The translations under genes and the position numbers were made by a program. DNA of 64,000 nt from Caballeronia sp. SL2Y3 (GTDB taxonomy: Bacteria > Pseudomonadota > Gammaproteobacteria > Burkholderiales > Burkholderiaceae). The notes under the pieces are model-generated. The model saw only the letters and a program-made list of their open reading frames with translations. It had not been told where the DNA came from and did not search any database. Below are positions 22,033-30,809 of this stretch, in pieces (position 1 is the first letter of the stretch; each line of letters begins with the position of its first letter). The DNA lies in contig NZ_CP084260.1 of NCBI RefSeq assembly GCF_022879575.1, positions 1,178,001 through 1,242,000 of the forward strand, in the 5' to 3' direction.

Positions 22033-22349
22033 GCGCGCGACGCGCGGCTCAAGGCGACGCGCGCGTCGTCGCAGTGCGCGACGAGCGTGATCGTCGGGAA
22101 AAGTGGTCGTGAAAGAGTGCGATCGTCGAGCGGCATAACACGCTGGCGCGCAAATTGGCCAACGCGGCGCACTGACGGCGGGATGCCGCGCCTCAAGGCA
22201 AAGGGCGTGCCGTGGCAGTGCGCGGGACAGTGGTTGTCAAAGCGTGGGGTCGTCGAGCGGCACAACATGCTGGCGCGCTAACTGACGAACCGGCGCACCG
22301 AAGCCGCGACGCGCGCCTCAGAGCAAAACGCGCACAGGGTTCGCTAGCG

Positions 22350-23282
22350 TCAGGGCTGTTCGATCAGCGAGCGCGTCGCTTCGGCGACGAGGCTGCGCAG
22401 CCAGCGGACTTCGTCGGAGTAGTGACACCGCTCATGCCAAAGCTGGTAATACTGCATGGGCGGGAAGTCGAGCGGCGCGGGCACCACCGCGAGCGGCAGA
22501 AACTTCGCGTAATGGGCGGCGAACAGGCGCGTGGTCGTGAAGACGAGGTCCGACTTGATGAGCACGTAAGGCGCAAGATTGAAGTACGGCAGCGTGACGA
22601 CGACATGGCGCTTCAGACGTTCGCGCGCCAGATGCACGTCGATTGCTCCGCGCTGACCGACGGAATAGGGCGTCGGCGCAAGGTGCGGCGCGTTGAGATA
22701 CTGATCGAGCGTGAGTCCGCCCCGCTTGGCGAACGGATGCGTGTTGCTGACGAGACACACGATCTTGTCGACGAACAAATTCGACAAATGCAGTTGCTCG
22801 GGCGGTTCCGGCCAGTTGCCGACGACGATATCGAGCTTGCCGTCTTCGAGCGCCAGTTCGTAATCGAACGCGGGGCCGAGCGAATGAAACTCGAGCGTCG
22901 CGTTCGGCGCGGCCTGCCGGAAACGCTCGACGACGGTCGGCACGAAGAGCACGTTGAGATAGTCGGGACAGCCGATGCGATAGCACCGCACGGACGTCGA
23001 AGGGTCGAAGTTGTGCTGCTGGACCTTGATCCGCTCGATTTCGCGCAGCGCGTTCTGCGTCGGTTCGAGCAGGCGCAGGCCGTATTCGGTCGGCACCATG
23101 CCGGATTTGCCGCGCACGAGCAGCGGGTCGCCGGTGATGTCGCGCAGGCGGCGCAGCGCGGCGCTGATGGCGGGTTGCGACTGATTGAGCTTGACGGCCG
23201 CGCGGGTGACGCTGCGTTCCATCAGCAAGGTATGCAAGACGCGCAATAAGTACGTATCGATCGCCTCACGTTGCTGACTCAT
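22350..23282 (-). CDS. LysR family transcriptional regulator
   Basis: A 310-residue LTTR. The winged HTH is at about residues 10-70 (RVLHTLLMERSVTRAAVKLN, QSQPAISAALRRLRD), followed by a periplasmic-binding-like effector domain from about 98. GGAGA precedes ATG 23282. It is divergent from the nucleoside ABC importer genes, the classical layout for an LTTR and its target, so it probably controls purine or nucleoside uptake in response to a purine metabolite. Confidence 0.87.
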   Translation of the reverse strand: MSQQREAIDTYLLRVLHTLLMERSVTRAAVKLNQSQPAISAALRRLRDITGDPLLVRGKSGMVPTEYGLRLLEPTQNALREIERIKVQQHNFDPSTSVRCYRIGCPDYLNVLFVPTVVERFRQAAPNATLEFHSLGPAFDYELALEDGKLDIVVGNWPEPPEQLHLSNLFVDKIVCLVSNTHPFAKRGGLTLDQYLNAPHLAPTPYSVGQRGAIDVHLARERLKRHVVVTLPYFNLAPYVLIKSDLVFTTTRLFAAHYAKFLPLAVVPAPLDFPPMQYYQLWHERCHYSDEVRWLRSLVAEATRSLIEQP

Positions 23283-23326
23283 GTTATCTCCACTATATGT
23301 TCTGGCTGATCGACGGCGGGGTACAA

Positions 23327-23344
23327 CATATCATTTTTAATATG
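23327..23344. promoter_or_regulatory. inverted repeat in the LysR/ABC intergenic region
   Basis: CATAT-8-ATATG lies 45 bases upstream of the LysR start, in an AT-rich patch within an otherwise GC-rich gap. LTTRs bind interrupted dyads at such places. The match is short and function is inferred. Confidence 0.35.
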
Positions 23345-23552
23345 ACTTAGAGTTTGCGTCAAGGTGTGACTAACCCGCAAATGCTCGCTAGGCGGGGAGT
23401 CGCGCTAATTTTGAGTGATCGACTTAGTGCCTCGAATTCTGTAAATTCTGCCCGCGATATGAGTTCGTGCGACAACGGTGTCTTGCGCTCGCTCTCGCGG
23501 TAATTCTTCCCAGTCCGGCCTGCTCGGTGGCCGGACGCATATTCAGAGCTCA

Positions 23553-25124
23553 ATGGGCGACGCCATTCAAAAGTCGACAACGCCACCGCGCCTGGCGTTG
23601 TCCGGCATCAGCAAGCAGTACCCGTCCGTCAAGGCGAACGACGGCGTGAATCTCGTCGTCATGCCCGGCGAGATCCACGCGGTGCTCGGCGAAAACGGCG
23701 CGGGCAAGTCCACGCTGATGAAGATCATCTACGGCGCGGTGCGCCCGGACGAAGGCGAGATCCGCTGGCAGGGCGAGACCGTCGACATTGGCAGTCCGGC
23801 CGCGGCGCGCAAGCTCGGCATCGGCATGGTGTTTCAGCACTTCTCGCTGTTCGAAACGCTGACCGTCGCCGAAAACATCGCGCTCGCGCTCGACGACAAG
23901 TTCGACATGAAGGCGCTGGCAAAGCGCATTCGGGATGTGTCGAAGGACTACGGGCTCGATGTCGATCCGCAGCGGCACGTTCATAGCCTGACGGTCGGCG
24001 AGCGGCAGCGCGTGGAGATCGTGCGGTGCCTGTTGCAGAACCCGCGGCTGCTCATCATGGACGAGCCGACTTCCGTGCTCACGCCGCAGGCCGTGCAAAA
24101 GCTCTTCACGGTGCTGCGCCGGCTCGCGGCCGAGGGTTGCAGCATTCTCTACATCAGCCACAAGCTCGACGAAATCCAGGCGCTGTGCGAGAACGCGACG
24201 GTGATGCGTGGGGGCCGCGTGACCGGCAATGTCGATCCGCGCAAGGAAACGCATGCGTCGCTCGCGCAGTCGATGGTCGGTCATTCGCTGCCCGACTACA
24301 CGCGCCGCGCCCACACGCCCGGCGATGCGCTGCTCGCGGTCAGGAATCTTTCGGTGGCGAGTCCGGACCCGTTCGGCACGTCGCTCCAGAACGTGTCGTT
24401 CGAGGTGCGCGCGGGCGAAATCTTCGGCATCGCGGGTGTGTCGGGCAATGGCCAGGCGGAACTGCTCGCGGCGCTGTCGGGTGAAATACGCGATCGCCAC
24501 GTCGCGGCCGATGCCGTGTCGATTTGCGGCACGCCCGCCGCCCGGCTCACGGCGGGCGCGCGGCGGCGGCTCGGCTTCGCGTTCGTGCCGGAAGAACGGC
24601 TCGGGCGCGGCGCGGTCCCGGCGATGTCGCTCGCGGAAAACGGCCTCTTGACCGCGCATCGGCAACAGATGGTGCGCGGCGGCTGGATTCGCTCGGGCGC
24701 GGTGCGCAGCTTTGCTGATCGCTGCATTCAGGCCTTCGACGTGCGCTGCGGCGGCAGCGGCGCGCTCGCTCAGAGTCTGTCGGGCGGCAACTTGCAGAAG
24801 TTCATCGTCGGACGCGAGATTTTGCAGGCGCCGAAGGTGCTCGTCGTCGCGCAGCCGACCTGGGGCGTCGATGTCGGCGCGGCCGGTTTCATCCGCCAGC
24901 AGTTGCTCGATCTTGCGTCGCGCGGCGTCGCCATTCTCGTGATCTCCGAAGAGCTCGAAGAACTGTTCGACATCTGCGACCGGCTCGCGGTGCTCGCGCG
25001 CGGCAAGCTCTCGCCGGTGCGCGCGACGGGCGAGACGAACGCCGAGGAAATCGGCCTCTTCATGGCGGGCTTGTTCGAGGGCAAGCGCGCGCCCGCGGCC
25101 GAACTCGATTCTTTGAGCAAATAA
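23553..25124 (+). CDS. nucleoside-type ABC importer, double ATPase (YufO/NupA-like)
   Basis: A 523-residue protein with two fused ABC modules. The first is complete: GENGAGKSTLMK, LTVGERQRVEIV, LLIMDEPTSVLT. The second is degenerate: GVSGNGQAE in place of Walker A, SGGNLQKFIVGRE, and VLVVAQPTWGVD. This is usual for the sugar/nucleoside (CUT2/BMP) class. ATG 23553 lacks a strong ribosome-binding site; starts further upstream in the same frame are possible. It is first in a four-gene importer with two permeases and a BMP-type binding protein. Confidence 0.88.
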   Translation: MGDAIQKSTTPPRLALSGISKQYPSVKANDGVNLVVMPGEIHAVLGENGAGKSTLMKIIYGAVRPDEGEIRWQGETVDIGSPAAARKLGIGMVFQHFSLFETLTVAENIALALDDKFDMKALAKRIRDVSKDYGLDVDPQRHVHSLTVGERQRVEIVRCLLQNPRLLIMDEPTSVLTPQAVQKLFTVLRRLAAEGCSILYISHKLDEIQALCENATVMRGGRVTGNVDPRKETHASLAQSMVGHSLPDYTRRAHTPGDALLAVRNLSVASPDPFGTSLQNVSFEVRAGEIFGIAGVSGNGQAELLAALSGEIRDRHVAADAVSICGTPAARLTAGARRRLGFAFVPEERLGRGAVPAMSLAENGLLTAHRQQMVRGGWIRSGAVRSFADRCIQAFDVRCGGSGALAQSLSGGNLQKFIVGREILQAPKVLVVAQPTWGVDVGAAGFIRQQLLDLASRGVAILVISEELEELFDICDRLAVLARGKLSPVRATGETNAEEIGLFMAGLFEGKRAPAAELDSLSK

Positions 25125-25126
25125 GC

Positions 25127-26233
25127 ATGATTTTTCCGTATCGACTCGAAGCGCGCCCGACGCCCTCGCGCGCCATGCAGCTTGCGGTTCCGGTGGTGGC
25201 GGCCGTGGCGACGCTGCTTATCGGCTTCCTGATTTTCAGCATCGTCGGGCAGGACCCGCTGCGCGCGATGCACGCGTTCTTCGTCGAGCCGCTTTCCACC
25301 GTGAACGGCTGGTCAGAACTCGTGCTGAAGGCGTCGCCGCTGTGCCTGATCGGACTGGGGCTCGCGGTCGGCTATCGCGCGAACGTGTGGAACATCGGCG
25401 CGGAAGGACAGATGCTGCTCGGCGGCATCGTTGCGGGCGGCATCGCCATTCACGTCGGCGATGCATCCGGCTGGTGGACGCTGCCGCTGATGGTGATCGG
25501 CGGCATCGCGGGCGGCATGCTGTGGGCCGCCATTCCGGCGCTGCTCAAAAGCCGCTTCAACACCAACGAGATTCTCACGAGCCTGATGCTCACGTATGTT
25601 GCGGCGCAATTGCTGATCTATCTCGTGAGCGGCCCGTGGCGCGACCCGGAAGGCATGAATTTCCCGATTTCCGCGATGTTCGTCGACGACGCCTTGTTCC
25701 CGCGTCTCTATGGCGACTGGCATTGGAGCTTCCTGAAGGGCACGCGCATCAACGCGTCGGTGTTTCTGACGGTGATCGCGATTCCGCTCGTCTGGCTTTT
25801 CATGCGCAAGAGTTTCGCGGGGTTCCGGATGAACGTCGGCGGCCTCGCGCCGCTCGCCGCGCGCTACGCGGGCTTCTCGGACAAGAAGACGATCTGGACT
25901 TCGCTGCTGCTTTCGGGCGGACTCGCGGGTCTCGCGGGCGTGGGCGAAGTGGCGGGACCGATCGGGCAGCTTCAGGCCGGCTGGTCGCCGGGCTACGGCT
26001 TCACGGCGATCATCGTCGTGTTCGTCGGGCGGCTGCATCCGGTGGGGATCGTGCTCGCGAGTCTGTTGATGGCGCTGCTGTATCTCGGCGGCGAAGCGGT
26101 GCAGACATCGCTGCAATTGCCGCAGGCGCTCGCGGGCGTGTTCCAGGGGCTGCTGCTGTTTTGTCTCCTCGGCTGCGATCTGTTCGTGAATTACCGCATC
26201 AGGCGCAGGACCCCGGCGCACCGCGCTGCCTGA
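25127..26233 (+). CDS. nucleoside-type ABC importer permease 1 (YufP-like)
   Basis: A 368-residue membrane protein of the branched-chain/BMP permease class. The motif NVWNIGAEGQMLLGGIVAGG is characteristic of the first permease in nucleoside importers. The start follows the ATPase stop by 2 bases. It should form the channel with the next gene product. Confidence 0.88.
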   Translation: MIFPYRLEARPTPSRAMQLAVPVVAAVATLLIGFLIFSIVGQDPLRAMHAFFVEPLSTVNGWSELVLKASPLCLIGLGLAVGYRANVWNIGAEGQMLLGGIVAGGIAIHVGDASGWWTLPLMVIGGIAGGMLWAAIPALLKSRFNTNEILTSLMLTYVAAQLLIYLVSGPWRDPEGMNFPISAMFVDDALFPRLYGDWHWSFLKGTRINASVFLTVIAIPLVWLFMRKSFAGFRMNVGGLAPLAARYAGFSDKKTIWTSLLLSGGLAGLAGVGEVAGPIGQLQAGWSPGYGFTAIIVVFVGRLHPVGIVLASLLMALLYLGGEAVQTSLQLPQALAGVFQGLLLFCLLGCDLFVNYRIRRRTPAHRAA

Positions 26234-26255
26234 GACCGCATAAGAGAACTCGAAG

Positions 26256-27185
26256 ATGGATATCAATCAAGCCAGCAATCTCGCATCGAGCGCGGTCATC
26301 GCGGCGATTCCGCTGATGTACGCGGGCGCGGGCGAACTCGTCGCGGAGAAGTCGGGCGTGCTCAACCTGGGCGTCGAAGGCATGATGCTGATGGGCGCGG
26401 TCACGGGCTACGCGGTTACGTCGATCACGGGCAGTCCGTGGCTCGGCATTCTCGCGTCGGTGTTCGCCGGGCTCGCGATGGCGCTGCTCTTCGGCTTCCT
26501 CACCATCACGATGCTCGCGAATCAGGTCGCCACGGGCCTGTCGCTGACGATCTTCGGCATCGGATTCTCGGCGTACGTCGGCAAGCCGTACACGTCGGCT
26601 GCAGTGCGCGCGACCATCGACGTGCTGCCGATTCCCGGCCTCTCGTCGATTCCCGTTCTCGGCCCGGCGATCTTCTCGCTGACGCCGCTCGGCTATCTCG
26701 CGTTCTTCATGTTCGCGGTCATCGGCTGGTTCCTGTACAAGACCCGCGCGGGGCTCGTGCTGCGCTCGGTCGGCGAATCGCCGGCGGTGGCGCATTCGGT
26801 CGGCTTTCCGGTGGTCGGCGTGCGCTATGGCGCGACGCTTTTCGGCGGCGGCATGGCGGGCATCGCGGGCGGTTACTACTCGATCGTCTATCTGCACGTC
26901 TGGCAGGAGCAACTGACCTCGGGACGCGGCTGGATTGCGCTCGCGCTCGTCGTCTTCGCGACGTGGCGGCCGGGGCGGCTCCTCATCGGCGCGCTGCTGT
27001 TCGGCGCGGTGATGGCGCTGCAGTTCTACGCGCAGGCCATCGGCGTGCCGGTGCCGACGCAATTCCTCGCGATGCTGCCGTATATCGCGACCATCGTCGT
27101 GCTCGTGCTGATCTCGCGCAACCCGAACACGATCAAGCTCAATGCGCCTGCATCGCTCGGCAAGCCGTTTTTCGCTGCGAGCTGA
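26256..27185 (+). CDS. nucleoside-type ABC importer permease 2 (YufQ-like)
   Basis: A 309-residue membrane permease, paralogous to the previous one. The N-terminal GELVAEKSGVLNLGVEGMML motif identifies the second BMP-class permease. It has about eight hydrophobic segments. It lies 22 bases after the first permease. Confidence 0.88.
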   Translation: MDINQASNLASSAVIAAIPLMYAGAGELVAEKSGVLNLGVEGMMLMGAVTGYAVTSITGSPWLGILASVFAGLAMALLFGFLTITMLANQVATGLSLTIFGIGFSAYVGKPYTSAAVRATIDVLPIPGLSSIPVLGPAIFSLTPLGYLAFFMFAVIGWFLYKTRAGLVLRSVGESPAVAHSVGFPVVGVRYGATLFGGGMAGIAGGYYSIVYLHVWQEQLTSGRGWIALALVVFATWRPGRLLIGALLFGAVMALQFYAQAIGVPVPTQFLAMLPYIATIVVLVLISRNPNTIKLNAPASLGKPFFAAS

Positions 27186-27374
27186 TGCGTGCGGCGCGCC
27201 GGCATTTTGCATTCACGGTACCGCATGTAAAGTGCCGCATTCGATTTGCGCGATCGGTGTGTTGTTCCGCCACCGCACCGCGCGCGCCTGAGATTCCGCC
27301 GCGTTTTTTGACCGACGAAACTTCAGGCGAACCGTTTTCCGTTTTGCATACAACATCCAAAGAGGAGCATCACG

Positions 27375-28460
27375 ATGCAGAAAACCTGGCTGAAGGCGAT
27401 CACGGCCACTGTCGCGCTCTCCGCGACGCTCGCCGCCGCGAGTGCGCAGGCGGCCGACGCCCCGGGCGTCGCCTTCGTCTATCTCGGCAATCCGGGCGAT
27501 GCGGGCTGGACCTTCGCGCACGACGCCGGCAGCAAGGAAGCCGAAGCGAAGTTCGGCAACAAGATCAAGATCACGCGCGTGGAAAACGTGCCGGAATCCG
27601 CGGACTCGGAACGCGTGTTCCGCGATCTGGCGAACAAGGGCAACAAGGTGATCTTCGGCACGAGCTTCGGCTATCAGGACTTCCAGCTGAAGGTCGCGAA
27701 GGACTTTCCGGACACGATCTTTCTGACCGCAACGGGCTTCAAGAAGGCGAAGAATTTCGGCACGTACGACGTGCGCATGTACCAGGGCGCGTATCTCGCG
27801 GGCATCGCGGCGGCCTATGTGACGAAGACGAATACGCTCGGCTTCGTCGCGTCAGTGCCGATTCCCGAAGTGGTCCGCAACATCAACGCGTACACGTTGG
27901 GCGCGCGTTCGGTAAATCCGAAGATCCATACGAAGGTCATCTGGATCAATAGCTGGTTCGATCCGGGCAAGGAAAAGCAGGCGGCCGAGACGCTGATCGG
28001 GCAGGGCGCGGACGTGCTGTTGCAGAACACGGACTCCAACGCGACGCTCAACACCGCGAACGAAAAGCATGTGCACGCGTTCGGCTGGGACTCGAACATG
28101 AAGAAGTTCGGCCCGGATGCGCATCTCGGCTCGGTGGTCACGCACTGGGGCGTGTACTACAACGATGTGATCCAGAAGGTGATCGACGGCAAATGGAAGA
28201 ACGATCCGGTCTGGCTCGGCATCCCGCAGAAGGCCGTGGACCTGGAGGACCTGAACACCGGCGCGATTCCGGCGAAGGCGGTGCAGGCCGTTGCCGCCAA
28301 GCGTGACGAACTGCACTCGGGCAAGTGGGATGTGTTCAGCGGTCCGATCAAGGATCAGTCGGGCGCGGAGAAGGTGCCGACGGGCAAGACGCTGTCGGAT
28401 CCGGAACTGCAGCGTATTAATTGGTATGTGGAAGGGGTCGAAGGGTCGCTGCCGAAGTAA
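27375..28460 (+). CDS. BMP family nucleoside-binding protein
   Basis: A 361-residue periplasmic binding protein of the basic membrane protein (PnrA-like) family. The signal peptide ends near AQAAD (residue 28). Family blocks: VAFVYLGNPGDAGWTFAHDA, GTSFGYQDF, and DSNATLNTANEKHVHAFGWD. PnrA-type proteins bind purine nucleosides. It lies 189 bases after the permease, and a strong terminator follows. The usual order places this gene first; here it is last. Confidence 0.87.
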   Translation: MQKTWLKAITATVALSATLAAASAQAADAPGVAFVYLGNPGDAGWTFAHDAGSKEAEAKFGNKIKITRVENVPESADSERVFRDLANKGNKVIFGTSFGYQDFQLKVAKDFPDTIFLTATGFKKAKNFGTYDVRMYQGAYLAGIAAAYVTKTNTLGFVASVPIPEVVRNINAYTLGARSVNPKIHTKVIWINSWFDPGKEKQAAETLIGQGADVLLQNTDSNATLNTANEKHVHAFGWDSNMKKFGPDAHLGSVVTHWGVYYNDVIQKVIDGKWKNDPVWLGIPQKAVDLEDLNTGAIPAKAVQAVAAKRDELHSGKWDVFSGPIKDQSGAEKVPTGKTLSDPELQRINWYVEGVEGSLPK

Positions 28461-28500
28461 GGCGGAGGTGGTTGTCAGGCCGCTCAGACGGACTTGGCAG

Positions 28501-28531
28501 GCCGCTCCGATTGCCATCGGAGCGGCTTTTT
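28501..28531 (+). terminator. intrinsic terminator after the BMP importer
   Basis: GCCGCTCCGAT (28501-28511), TGCC loop, ATCGGAGCGGC (28516-28526) and five T. Perfect 11-base stem. Confidence 0.9.
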
Positions 28532-28627
28532 GTTGCCACCTGTGGATGGACTACGAGGAAGCGCGCTTTGCTGTGCGCGTGCGATATAACCGCTGAGGCG
28601 CGGCGGTAACGACGGAATGCCTCGGCC

Positions 28628-29110
28628 TTACTTGATGACCTTGCTCACAGGCGTTATTCGCGGATCGTCGCAAAGCCGATCGCATCCGCCTCGGCATATC
28701 GGCACCAACGTGACACCGATCTGATTCAGCGTCTGACTGCCGTCATCTGCTGCATCTGGTTTTCTGATGATTCTCTTGTTCAGCCAGATGTTTTCCTCCT
28801 TGATGCCAAGCTGAAGTAGATAGGGCTCAAGCGCGGACGCTCTTTGGTCGGCCAGTGCGTTTGGATCGCGCTCTTTCGCATATCCCCCCGCGTACACGAT
28901 CCCTCGGATGTCGACATCCGGCCACTGGCGCGCGGCAAATACCATGTCGGCGATTCGGAGCCGGGCAGAATTCGGGATTTCCACGGAGTTGAGTGGCAGA
29001 CTGGCTTCCATATCTTCCGAGATCGTGCATGCGTTCGCATTGACTGCCGACCACACCACGCAGGAAAAAAGCGTTGCGCGAATTGTGGCACGCAGCGTTA
29101 ATTCGGCCAT
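28628..29110 (-). CDS. exported OmpA-like protein, candidate immunity partner
   Basis: A 160-residue protein with a probable Sec signal (hydrophobic segment to about residue 25, NANAC). The mature part resembles the OmpA-C fold: a strand, GIVYAGGYAKERDPNALADQ and RASALEPYLLQLGIKEENI, as in the OmpA region before the RA.SV..YL helix. The usual aspartate of NxxLSxxRA is replaced. Four cysteines sit near the C-terminus and N-terminus. It starts 5 bases after the peptidase stop. A periplasmic location beside a secreted peptidase suggests an immunity or wall-anchoring role, but this is inference. Confidence 0.55.
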   Translation of the reverse strand: MAELTLRATIRATLFSCVVWSAVNANACTISEDMEASLPLNSVEIPNSARLRIADMVFAARQWPDVDIRGIVYAGGYAKERDPNALADQRASALEPYLLQLGIKEENIWLNKRIIRKPDAADDGSQTLNQIGVTLVPICRGGCDRLCDDPRITPVSKVIK

Positions 29111-29115
29111 GACTG

Positions 29116-29769
29116 CTAATCCTCAATTCCGACATAACACGCCAGGCTGTCGGCGTTTCGTATCGCCTGATCCGGATTCCCTTGTGCCCAGAATGCCAAA
29201 CCGACGCTCACCCCATACATTGCGTCGATGGAGTCAAACACGTCCGTGAAATGCGTACACTCGTGTATTAGCGTCAGCACCTGACATCCATGCCATAGTT
29301 GCGATCTTGGCGAACTGCAGAAATGCGGATATATGGCGATCATGCGCCTCGCTGTATCAGGTTTGCAGACAGCCGCGTCCGTACTGCCATTATCTGGAAA
29401 TATGGTGCACGTGATGTTGCGTTGTTTCTGCGCGTCCCATCGAATGATATTCTCCGGCTTCAGGTCGGCCATGGCGCTCAAAAGCTTCGGTAGTCCGGCG
29501 TCCAAAACGGAACGCGTAACGTCATCAGAGCGACCTAACCATTTTTTCACGCGCGCCTGTTCCCGTGCGTCCCACTTCGATACCGCCGCGATACGGGTTT
29601 GAATCAGGTCGAGAGCTTCGGCGCGCGATTTGACAACCGACTCCCTGAACTCCTTGTTGCTCATGTTCGAGCATATTGGCGTCATGTCCAGATCAACATG
29701 CACCTGCGACCTCGGCACCGCGTTAGTCTCCGCTGAGTCGTGAGCGATTACATAATCGGTGTCAGACAT
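29116..29769 (-). CDS. M35-like (aspzincin) metallopeptidase, putative T6SS effector
   Basis: A 217-residue protein with the zinc motif HECTH at 169-173 followed by aspartates at 176, 179 and 182, as in aspzincin/Lys-specific metalloendopeptidase domains. The C-terminal NADSLACYVG matches the conserved end of that domain. No signal peptide is seen, which fits delivery by a secretion machine rather than by Sec. Its start overlaps the PAAR gene stop by 8 bases. The activity and the target (peptide, protein or wall peptide) cannot be read from the sequence. Confidence 0.68.
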   Translation of the reverse strand: MSDTDYVIAHDSAETNAVPRSQVHVDLDMTPICSNMSNKEFRESVVKSRAEALDLIQTRIAAVSKWDAREQARVKKWLGRSDDVTRSVLDAGLPKLLSAMADLKPENIIRWDAQKQRNITCTIFPDNGSTDAAVCKPDTARRMIAIYPHFCSSPRSQLWHGCQVLTLIHECTHFTDVFDSIDAMYGVSVGLAFWAQGNPDQAIRNADSLACYVGIED

Positions 29770-30289
29770 TCTTATCTTCCATTATCTCGAGGCTGAGCGT
29801 TTCGGGGCCGCTGGTCGTTAGTCGTTGCGTTCTTCCTTTGCCGTCAGTAAGCCCACGCCAAATCGGACCCGACGAGGAAATAATCTGGTAACTAACGCCT
29901 ACGTGCGGTTGTCCCGTCGCGGCATCGCGCAAGACATATTGCTCGTCGTAGGTATTCGGCGATGCGGTTACAGCGTTCCCCGTTTGGGCGATAAGGCTCC
30001 CGTCATCGCCGTCATCATAGAAACAGCTGGGATTGGGACTTGCCATCACCCGGTTTTGAGCGCACGGACACGAGACCAAGTCGCCCTCTAATACGTCCGC
30101 TCGTCCCCGATAGCATCGCCGTGTCGCCGTACCGATGATCTTGAACGCGCCTCTACACTTGCCACATGTGGCTTCGTCGCCGTACAGCGCAAACGGCTTA
30201 CCGTGGTCTGTCATGTGAGTAGCTGAGCCGCCGATGACTATCCCGCCCGTAGTGGTAGGACTGCCTTGTACCACGAGAGCCTTACGCAT
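29762..30289 (-). CDS. PAAR-domain protein with C-terminal extension
   Basis: A 175-residue protein. Residues 1-82 form a PAAR-like tip domain (VVQGSPTTTGGIVIGGSA, then DHGKPFALYGDEATCGKC and the SCPCAQNR end). Residues 113-170 resemble a small beta-sandwich (EQYVLRDAATGQPHVGVSYQ, LTDGKGRTQRLTT) found in adaptors behind PAAR domains. PAAR proteins cap the VgrG spike of type VI systems and carry effectors. ATG 30289 is preferred because GGAG lies about 8 bases upstream; only a TTG (30391) lies further out in frame. Confidence 0.75.
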   Translation of the reverse strand: MRKALVVQGSPTTTGGIVIGGSATHMTDHGKPFALYGDEATCGKCRGAFKIIGTATRRCYRGRADVLEGDLVSCPCAQNRVMASPNPSCFYDDGDDGSLIAQTGNAVTASPNTYDEQYVLRDAATGQPHVGVSYQIISSSGPIWRGLTDGKGRTQRLTTSGPETLSLEIMEDKNV

Positions 30290-30506
30290 ATGCACGGCTC
30301 CGGCTGATGCGCAGTTGGCGAAGGTCACAGAGCCGCTCGTGGCTTGTCTCCGAACCGCTTTGATATCGGACACCGCCAGCCAGTCCGTCAAACGGAATTT
30401 CGCAATACTGCAGTTCGGGTTTCAACGTTGCGGTCCGCTTGCCGCACGGAATGCGCGAACGGGTGGGAATTGGAGGGCGGATAGCTGCTATTTGTCTGTT
30501 CGTCAT
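30282..30506 (-). CDS. small hypothetical frame upstream of PAAR, possibly frameshifted
   Basis: A 74-codon frame with AAGGA 7 bases before ATG 30506. It overlaps the PAAR start by 8 bases. The first 55 residues look protein-like (RTATLKPELQYCEIPFDGLA), the tail does not. In another frame the sequence from 30391 continues as TDWLAVSDIKAVRRQATSGS straight into the PAAR domain, so an ancestral longer PAAR protein broken by a frameshift is possible. No family recognised. Confidence 0.35.
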   Translation of the reverse strand: MTNRQIAAIRPPIPTRSRIPCGKRTATLKPELQYCEIPFDGLAGGVRYQSGSETSHERLCDLRQLRISRSRAYA

Positions 30507-30778
30507 TTGAGTTCCTTCACGCTTCTCGGGCGTAGAGCACACCGCCTCCCGCTAGCTAAACGAGGAAGGAACGCAATCCGACAAATCTTATCCTTCTGTA
30601 AGCCTTGAACCCACACAGTGATGACATTGATCGATTCGTCTGCGACGATGCCAAGTGCGTCGCACTGACCGTAATAAAGGCAGCCCGAACGGTCTGCCTT
30701 CCGAAAAAGAACTCCCAGGAAGCGAAAATGCCGTTCGGTCACTGACTGAACGGCATTTTCCTTCGGCGCGGTTTCCAC
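30503..30778 (-). pseudogene. possible 3' remnant of an upstream T6SS-linked gene
   Basis: A minus-strand frame whose stop overlaps the next start (ATGA at 30503-30506), the mark of a real operon member. It contains a protein-like stretch (LYYGQCDALGIVADESINVI and on to VKELK). Its 5' part runs through the dodecin terminator hairpin, so the true N-terminus seems lost. I infer truncation at the islet border. Confidence 0.3.
30725..30759 (-). terminator. terminator downstream of dodecin
   Basis: Perfect 12-base arms AAAATGCCGTTC (30725-30736) and GAACGGCATTTT (30748-30759), loop of 11. Placed 50 bases after the dodecin stop on the minus strand, with T runs in both directions. Confidence 0.75.
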
Positions 30779-30809
30779 TTACGGCATGCAAAACGCCAAC
30801 ACTCGACGC

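Larger units (their letters stand above)
28548..30780. other. AT-richer islet: orphan type VI secretion effector module
   Basis: Between the importer terminator and the dodecin terminator the sequence is visibly less GC-rich and its codon use less biased than the flanks. It holds only minus-strand, tightly packed genes: a PAAR protein, an M35-like peptidase, an exported OmpA-like protein and two upstream small frames. No tss structural genes lie in the window. Horizontal acquisition is inferred. Confidence 0.6.

Noticed and set aside
28548..30780. Complete type VI secretion system
   Set aside because: No tss baseplate, sheath, Hcp, ClpV or VgrG genes in the window; only an orphan effector-type module.
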